DNA of 36,978 nucleotides from Anaerolineales bacterium (GTDB lineage Bacteria; Chloroflexota; Anaerolineae; Anaerolineales; UBA11858), in NCBI GenBank assembly GCA_016785015.1, contig JADHTJ010000033.1, forward strand, positions 1-36,978, read 5' to 3'. The translations under genes were made by a program, and so were the position numbers. This document shows, in pieces, positions 32,591 to 36,978 of this stretch (positions within the stretch are counted from its first letter, which is position 1; every line of letters starts with the position of its first letter). Below the pieces are notes generated by a model. It did not search any database. It worked only from the letters and a program-made list of their open reading frames with translations, and was not told where the DNA came from.

Positions 32591-33193
32591 TCATTCATTG
32601 GGATCGATTAGCAGGATATTCATGCTAAACAACAGCGACATCGCCTCTGGCAGTGAAAACTTAGCCCCTTTGAGGGTGTTCTCCTCGGGGTTGATGGTGT
32701 AGTTGCGCGCCCTACTGAGGTCAGCTTGGGTTAGATTGGTTTGGGAGAAAAAGCTTTCAGAGAGATCCGTGCCCTCAAACATGGATTGGGATAGATCTGC
32801 TTCGCGAAAATCGACATCGCTGGCGATGCAATCCTTGAACTGAAACTCTGCAAGGGTTAGCCCAATGAAGGTGGAATGGTTGAGCACACAGCGGGCGAAA
32901 GCCAACGGTTCTTGCAAGAGATTCGTCCCCCAGTTTGCATGCGTCCAGTTAATACCAACTAGCTTCGAATCCTCGAAGGTCGTTCCCGAGACGACGCTGC
33001 CTGACACCTGAAGCAGACTCATATCGCAATCTTTAAACTTACACTCTATGAAACGGCAATCCAGGAGGACAGTTTCGACGAATGAGCAATTTACGAAAGT
33101 GCAGGCGTTGAACTGACTAGAGACGAGGCGCGTTGCGTTCAGATCTACCTCTTCGAAAGTACGATCTGTGTAATGAGAATTTGATTCAATCAT
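32591..33193 (-). CDS. Pentapeptide-repeat protein
   Basis: This 200-residue protein consists largely of pentapeptide repeats, A(D/N)LXX-like: for example ACTFVNCSFVETVLLDCRFIE, here split as ACTFVNCSFV and ETVLLDCRFIE, then SDVDFREADLSQSMFEGTDLSESFFSQ. It ends with the NTLKGAKFSLPEAMSLL segment typical of the quinolone-resistance-like (McbG/Qnr-type) pentapeptide subfamily. Such proteins form a right-handed beta-helix and some mimic DNA to protect gyrase; that is not shown here. The start lies 3 bp after the DinB-like stop, so the two are co-expressed. Confidence 0.88.
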   Translation of the reverse strand: MIESNSHYTDRTFEEVDLNATRLVSSQFNACTFVNCSFVETVLLDCRFIECKFKDCDMSLLQVSGSVVSGTTFEDSKLVGINWTHANWGTNLLQEPLAFARCVLNHSTFIGLTLAEFQFKDCIASDVDFREADLSQSMFEGTDLSESFFSQTNLTQADLSRARNYTINPEENTLKGAKFSLPEAMSLLFSMNILLIDPNE

Positions 33194-33196
33194 GGA

Positions 33197-33769
33197 TTAT
33201 TCAAGAGCCTTTGCCTGCTGAACTACATCTGCTATTTGAGCTAAATGTGCGTCATCGTGGCCCAAGCCGAAGACGAAGCGCGCAATGGCGTCATATGTGT
33301 AGCCGGTGTATTCTGATGTGAAGGTATTCTCCAGGTGCGGCTCATCGGGCCATATCTCCAGACTGGTCAGGCGCATGCGACGACTCTCTTCTAGCCGGTG
33401 GCGACATTGGCCGATAGATTTGATCGTTGTCCAATGAACTTCAAAGCGTGAGCGGCGTTGTTCGTATGGAACGCCGCGGGCTAACTCAGCAGCCAGAAAT
33501 GCAGCTTCTTCAGATGAAGCTGTCACATGTACGATCAAATGACCTAAGGTCCAGGGCATTTCTTTTTCTTCGGGATCGATGGCGAAGGGATCATCAGCCT
33601 CGGGGTCTTGGGGTTCGAAGATCACGTCGGCGTCGCTGCAATCGGCGATCAACTCCAACTGTCTGTCGATCATCTCGTTGGTCAAAGCGCGCAGATCATC
33701 TGCTGTAAGGCCTTCTACCAACTCGGCGTAGGATATTTCTTCTTTGTGAACGGGGGTGAAATCAAGCAT
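33197..33769 (-). CDS. DinB-family protein
   Basis: Counted from the ATG at 33769, after AAAGGAGA, the protein has 190 residues. A longer frame reaches 33838 but adds a non-conserved, hydrophobic leader. The possible metal-binding histidines are H77 and H81 (GHLIVHV) and H171 and H175 (HDDAHLAQI), in a four-helix pattern that I associate with DinB/YfiT-like metal-dependent thiol transferases. It lies just upstream of the pentapeptide gene. The thiol substrate (for example bacillithiol-type) is unknown. Confidence 0.85.
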   Translation of the reverse strand: MLDFTPVHKEEISYAELVEGLTADDLRALTNEMIDRQLELIADCSDADVIFEPQDPEADDPFAIDPEEKEMPWTLGHLIVHVTASSEEAAFLAAELARGVPYEQRRSRFEVHWTTIKSIGQCRHRLEESRRMRLTSLEIWPDEPHLENTFTSEYTGYTYDAIARFVFGLGHDDAHLAQIADVVQQAKALE

Positions 33770-33919
33770 TGAATCTCCTTTAAAAATTTGAAAACTGGGA
33801 TGATATGATAAATTTATCACGAATATTGACAAATTCAACGAAAGACACGAATGTTAATTTTCTGGATCTCACTAGTGAGTTTTTATTCGTGCATCTTGAT
33901 ATTTGTTTGCATTCATGAT

Positions 33920-34861
33920 TTATCTTTGGTTTCCCTGCATTCTGGACAAAACTTTCGCAGTGGTTATCGCTTTATCAAAGCAATCAGAATTGTCTTCAAT
34001 GCACCACCAGGCGGAGAGCACACTTTGGGCCAGACTCCAGCCCAACAACCTTTGTCGATCAATCCCTAAGATTTCGCTAAATTGGTCTAAGCGCCGCGCT
34101 AGGATTTTATCCAAGTCGTCCCAGTGATAAATTACATCGATGGGATTGTGCATCCAGGCGGCGACTTCGAAAGCCGGATCGCCGACCACGCCTTTGGGAT
34201 CGAGCGCAAGCCAAGGTTGACGCTGGGCACGCAAGATATTCCAGTGATGCAGGTCGCCATGAAGAACGACGATTAAGTCTGTGGAACTGAGAAGTTCGGC
34301 AAACAAAGTTTCGGCTTGCTCGACGAGTTTTTCGGGGAATGGGCCAGTGCCGCCATAATAATGTTCGCGTAAACGCACAATGCCTTTTGCCCATCCCTCA
34401 ACAGTGCGAAAACCTTGACGGTCTTCAAGACTTTCAAGGTTTAGGGAAGACTCCCACAATTGGAGCATGACTTGAGCGGCAATCTCGGTGTTTTTCGCGT
34501 CATCGTCAATTTCTGCCAGCGGAGTTCCGGGATTTACATGTTCGAGGAGCATTGCGCCACCTTCGGGATCAGCTTTAAGTAAACGCACCGCACCGTGGCC
34601 GTCATAAACCCAAAGAGCCAGAATTTCTGAAGTCAGTTCTGGGTTGGGAACCCCTAACTTCAGAACAGCATCGCTGCCGTCTTGACGAATTACAGGAGCG
34701 ACGAAATTATAGGATAGCGGCCCGAAGTGGGGGAGGAGTTCCAATGACCAGCGTTGAGTGTAGTCATTAAGTGTGCTGGGAAATTTCTCCAGCCAAATCT
34801 TCCCCTGAGTGCCAAACGCGCCAGCAATATTTTGTTGGAATCTCTTTGGAAGCAGTAGCAT
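33920..34861 (-). CDS. APH(6)/hydroxyurea-type phosphotransferase
   Basis: This 313-residue protein has the phosphotransferase core: the catalytic loop LHGDLHHWNIL (200-210, Asp203 as the base) and the metal-binding LALDPKG (218-224, Asp221). The N-terminal lobe has GPLSYNFVAPVIRQ and AVLKLG. The layout fits the aminoglycoside/hydroxyurea antibiotic-resistance kinase family (APH_6_hur) that includes streptomycin 6-kinases. Chromosomal members are often of unknown substrate, so resistance should not be assumed. The Shine-Dalgarno is weak. Confidence 0.86.
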   Translation of the reverse strand: MLLLPKRFQQNIAGAFGTQGKIWLEKFPSTLNDYTQRWSLELLPHFGPLSYNFVAPVIRQDGSDAVLKLGVPNPELTSEILALWVYDGHGAVRLLKADPEGGAMLLEHVNPGTPLAEIDDDAKNTEIAAQVMLQLWESSLNLESLEDRQGFRTVEGWAKGIVRLREHYYGGTGPFPEKLVEQAETLFAELLSSTDLIVVLHGDLHHWNILRAQRQPWLALDPKGVVGDPAFEVAAWMHNPIDVIYHWDDLDKILARRLDQFSEILGIDRQRLLGWSLAQSVLSAWWCIEDNSDCFDKAITTAKVLSRMQGNQR

Positions 34862-34880
34862 CTAAAATCTTGGGAGCAAC

Positions 34881-34910
34881 AAAAGGGCCAGGCGAAGCCC
34901 ACCCAGCCCT
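34881..34910 (-). terminator. Probable terminator after the DUF3048 protein
   Basis: On the minus strand AGGGC...GCCCT with an inner GGC-TTC-GCC hairpin is followed by TTTTG. It lies 17 bp after the stop at 34927 and just upstream of the phosphotransferase gene. Confidence 0.45.
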
Positions 34911-34926
34911 ATTAGGAGAATCGCGC

Positions 34927-36600
34927 TTATTGCGTTCCAGGAGGCGCGTAGAAGCGCACTTTCCATGAACCGGCAGATTGTTCCCAGGCACTCGAATCAT
35001 AGGTCACAATATGAACCCAAGTTTGTCCGGGATGCAAGGGGACGGGATTGCCATCTGAATCAACAAACTTGACCGGACGATTGCGCCCGGTCTCTCTGGC
35101 CTGATCGTCTGATAAAGTATGCCAAACGATCTTATAGGCTTTGCCATCTTTGAATAAGATCGCCGGACCTTCGTTGAAATTCAAGTTGATGTCAATGATC
35201 GTTGGAGTGATGGCATTGTGCCGGGCAAACATTATGATCACGTTGTGGAAGATGAGTTGGCGACCATTCAGGCGATCTGTTGCTGGATAGAACATTCCCG
35301 ATCCATCCGCAGCATCCGTGTGGCGCAGATAGCCCCCGGAGAGAGGATCGAAAACCCACTTGGCCTGGTTGAGGAAATTGTAGAACATGAGCACTTCGTT
35401 GGCAGCGCCTGCGGAGGGCAGGTTGGGAAGATCTGGGCCCGAATACTTTCCGCTGGATGAAGGAAGGCTTAGATATGTGTTTCCAGAATAATCGACGGTT
35501 TCACCGGGAACCTGACTTTGCTTGGCAATTTCTTTCATGCGAGTGATGCTCAGAAAGGCGCTGTTGATATCTGTTTTGTCGTTGCCAAATACAGAAGCAC
35601 ACCCAGGAATATCGACCTGATCATCTTTCCCGGCGTATATGATACAAGCCTTCCAAAACCATTCTAAGACCCACTTGTACGGTAAGCGTCCCGAACGAAC
35701 CGGCCCGATGAAAAAGTCGTAGATATATGTGCCAATCCAATCTCCAGGTTTCTCGAAATTGGATGAATCATTTTCAACCTGGGTAGTCTGTTGCTGGTCG
35801 GTTTCGCCCTCGGTGCTGCTGGATTCTCCCTGACCGTTACCGCCAGCCTCACCCTCGCCTCCCAAGCCTGCTTGATCTCCTACGCCAAGGAAGCCGGCAT
35901 CCCAACTGAAATCATCCGCGGCGACGGTGAAAATCGGGGTGATGCCATTTTCTTTGTCTGCATCGCTGTCGGAAAAATCATCATCGCCGAGGTCCGGATC
36001 AGTGAAATCCATGCCTGATGGTGGGACGAATTTAATGTAGTACTTTTTATCCGCCTCGACATTGAATCCAAAATAGCCGTTCGAATCTGTGCTGGTGCTG
36101 TCGAGAAGTTCGTCAGTTTCACCATCGTACAGGTTGACGCAGACTCCTGAGATTGGACCTTCATCCACGGTCTGTAACCCATCGCCATTGCCATCGTGCC
36201 AGACATAATTGCCCACGATCAATCCAGTCGTTACAAATGGTTCTGTGCGGATCGGGCATTCTCCGGTGACAGGAACTTCAGGTTCGGGATAATCGCCATA
36301 GAAGATGGTCAAAAAGCGTGTCATACCCTCGCTAATATACATCTCAAATATGTATGGGGCGAATGAAGGCCCCGCCTGGGGACGCGCAGAAACAGGGAAA
36401 TTAGTGATAGAGATCAACACCGCGGGCAGACTCAGATTTTCAGGATCGGAGACCGGCAGCCCGGTAAGCGGGTTGTAACCTGGGGGGAAATCTGCCAGAT
36501 TGGGGCCATATGTTTCTTGGCCTGGGGTTGAATCTGTTGGATCGGAGTCTTGTGCTGCTACCAAGGAGGCGGCAGCGAACATTGCCCCTGTGAGCAGCAT
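34927..36600 (-). CDS. Exported DUF3048 protein with an SdrD_B-like insertion
   Basis: 557 residues from the ATG at 36600. The DUF3048 N-part is seen as YNPLTGLPVSDPE, ISITNFPVSARPQAG and EGMTRFLTIFYGDYPE (up to about 106), and its next motif IGPVRSGR appears only at about 298-305. Between them lies an SdrD_B-like domain (126-238: IVGNYVWHDGNGDGLQ, EGPISGVCVNLYDG, STDSNGYFGFNV) and a Gly/Ser/Gln-rich linker (239-285). DUF3048_C follows, including GQTWVHIV. The 18 codons before the ATG encode a basic and hydrophobic signal-peptide start (KIQQKLYKFVIVIFGI) after AAAGGAGAAG, so translation may begin at a non-AUG codon near 36654. The protein is probably outside the membrane. Ligand and partner are unknown. 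Confidence 0.8.
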   Translation of the reverse strand: MLLTGAMFAAASLVAAQDSDPTDSTPGQETYGPNLADFPPGYNPLTGLPVSDPENLSLPAVLISITNFPVSARPQAGPSFAPYIFEMYISEGMTRFLTIFYGDYPEPEVPVTGECPIRTEPFVTTGLIVGNYVWHDGNGDGLQTVDEGPISGVCVNLYDGETDELLDSTSTDSNGYFGFNVEADKKYYIKFVPPSGMDFTDPDLGDDDFSDSDADKENGITPIFTVAADDFSWDAGFLGVGDQAGLGGEGEAGGNGQGESSSTEGETDQQQTTQVENDSSNFEKPGDWIGTYIYDFFIGPVRSGRLPYKWVLEWFWKACIIYAGKDDQVDIPGCASVFGNDKTDINSAFLSITRMKEIAKQSQVPGETVDYSGNTYLSLPSSSGKYSGPDLPNLPSAGAANEVLMFYNFLNQAKWVFDPLSGGYLRHTDAADGSGMFYPATDRLNGRQLIFHNVIIMFARHNAITPTIIDINLNFNEGPAILFKDGKAYKIVWHTLSDDQARETGRNRPVKFVDSDGNPVPLHPGQTWVHIVTYDSSAWEQSAGSWKVRFYAPPGTQ

Positions 36601-36675
36601 TGTGATCCCAAAGATTACGATAACGAATTTGTATAACTTCTGCTGGATTTTTATGATTACTTCTCCTTTGGGTTA

Positions 36676-36978
36676 TTATTCCTCAAAAGTGAAACTGACC
36701 TTGTGGGTTACACAATCTCCTTCTAATCCATCCTGTGTGCACAATTTAATCGTAGCTTCGAACTCTGTACCAGCTTCGGGCTCGCGAATATTGGCAGCGA
36801 CTTCTGCAGAGCCGTTGGGGGGTAGCGTCGAATCTCCTGGAGGGCACGCGCCAGCTGCTACAAAGCCGCGATCATTGCTGCCTCCGTAAACCCGTTTGTC
36901 GTTGGTGACGTCTTGGATATTCAGGGAAACAGATTCGAAAGTGTGCTCTGAAGTGTTTTCTACCTGGAAAGCAGCATA
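36676..36978 (-). CDS. Partial secreted-type protein, C-terminal 100 residues
   Basis: An open frame crosses the window edge and ends at TAA 36678-36676, giving 100 residues from YAAFQVENTSEHTFESV to VTHKVSFTFEE. It is rich in beta-strand patterns with alternating Thr/Val, with three Cys (GACPPGD, KLCTQDG, GDCVTHK), and looks like an Ig-like beta-sandwich. Nothing more can be named. The next gene downstream is the DUF3048 protein, 76 bp away (ATG at 36600), so they may be one transcript. Confidence 0.6.
   Translation of the reverse strand, partial: YAAFQVENTSEHTFESVSLNIQDVTNDKRVYGGSNDRGFVAAGACPPGDSTLPPNGSAEVAANIREPEAGTEFEATIKLCTQDGLEGDCVTHKVSFTFEE

Noticed and set aside
32124..32702. 192-codon plus-strand frame across the unknown protein and the pentapeptide gene
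   Set aside because: It runs through a repeat and two minus-strand genes with good ribosome-binding sites.
33770..33838. Upstream extension of the DinB-like protein
   Set aside because: AAAGGAGA directly precedes the ATG at 33769 and the extra residues look like translated non-coding DNA.
33920..34861. Calling the APH(6)-type kinase an antibiotic-resistance gene
   Set aside because: Family membership alone does not show resistance, and no mobile element or cassette surrounds it.

Overview
The window most resembles a chromosomal stretch from an anaerobic bacterium, probably Chloroflexota (Anaerolineae-like). This is an inference from gene content and intergenic repeat style; no rRNA, tRNA or marker gene in the window proves it. 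No phage, insertion sequence, CRISPR array or tRNA was seen.

Layout. (1) 2-2274, plus strand: the 3' end of a transglutaminase/DUF4129-type protein, a MoxR ATPase, a small membrane protein and an alpha/beta hydrolase. (2) 7191-2320, minus strand, operon C: a cytochrome b6-like protein with an N-terminal c-type heme extension, a subunit-IV-like protein, a Rieske protein, a membrane HdrDE-like Fe-S oxidoreductase with two complete CCG domains, and an FrhB/FdhB-like Fe-S protein. A perfect TTGACA and candidate operators lie upstream. (3) 9242-7453, minus: a NarL-type response regulator and an AI-2E-family membrane protein. (4) 25797-9340, minus, a co-directional run of about 16.5 kb, operon A: a 21-codon leader ORF, a soluble HdrD-like protein, EtfB, EtfA, a membrane ETF-linked Fe-S oxidoreductase, three phosphorelay proteins (cache-HAMP kinase, REC-kinase hybrid, lone REC), HdrC, HdrB, a 34-codon ORF, HdrA, MvhD, MvhG, MvhA, a hydrogenase maturation protease and a stand-alone cyclic-nucleotide-binding protein. 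It ends at a strong hairpin. (5) 26344 to the end: accessory and housekeeping genes (transaldolase, DUF4342 protein, kinase-AAA-TPR giant, unknown protein, pentapeptide-repeat protein, DinB protein, APH(6)-type kinase, a DUF3048 protein carrying an SdrD_B-like insertion, and a partial secreted protein).

How it may work together. The central 23 kb (2320-25797) is an electron-transfer island. MvhADG-HdrABC is the known flavin-based bifurcating module that oxidises H2 and reduces ferredoxin plus a disulfide-type or other acceptor. EtfAB with the DUF224/CCG membrane protein is the known type of route between acyl-CoA/flavin electrons and menaquinone. The b6-Rieske complex would handle the quinol pool. 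The least expected part is the Rieske gene overlapping (ATGA) a complete HdrDE-like subunit, which suggests a quinone-linked complex joining b6/Rieske chemistry with CCG cluster chemistry. Sensor-kinase genes inside the Hdr operon and a cNMP-domain protein at its end suggest dedicated redox or energy control. No methanogen CoM/CoB pathway is visible, so the Hdr substrate is unknown.

The intergenic spaces hold several dispersed-repeat types: a cloverleaf-like palindrome at 32059, a long palindrome at 28044, a CATTCTGA-type element at 9861, AGTGAACAG repeats at 5283 and 10470, and a heptamer array at 3390. Two short ORFs missed by length cut-offs each have a Shine-Dalgarno sequence and a stop that overlaps the next gene's start.
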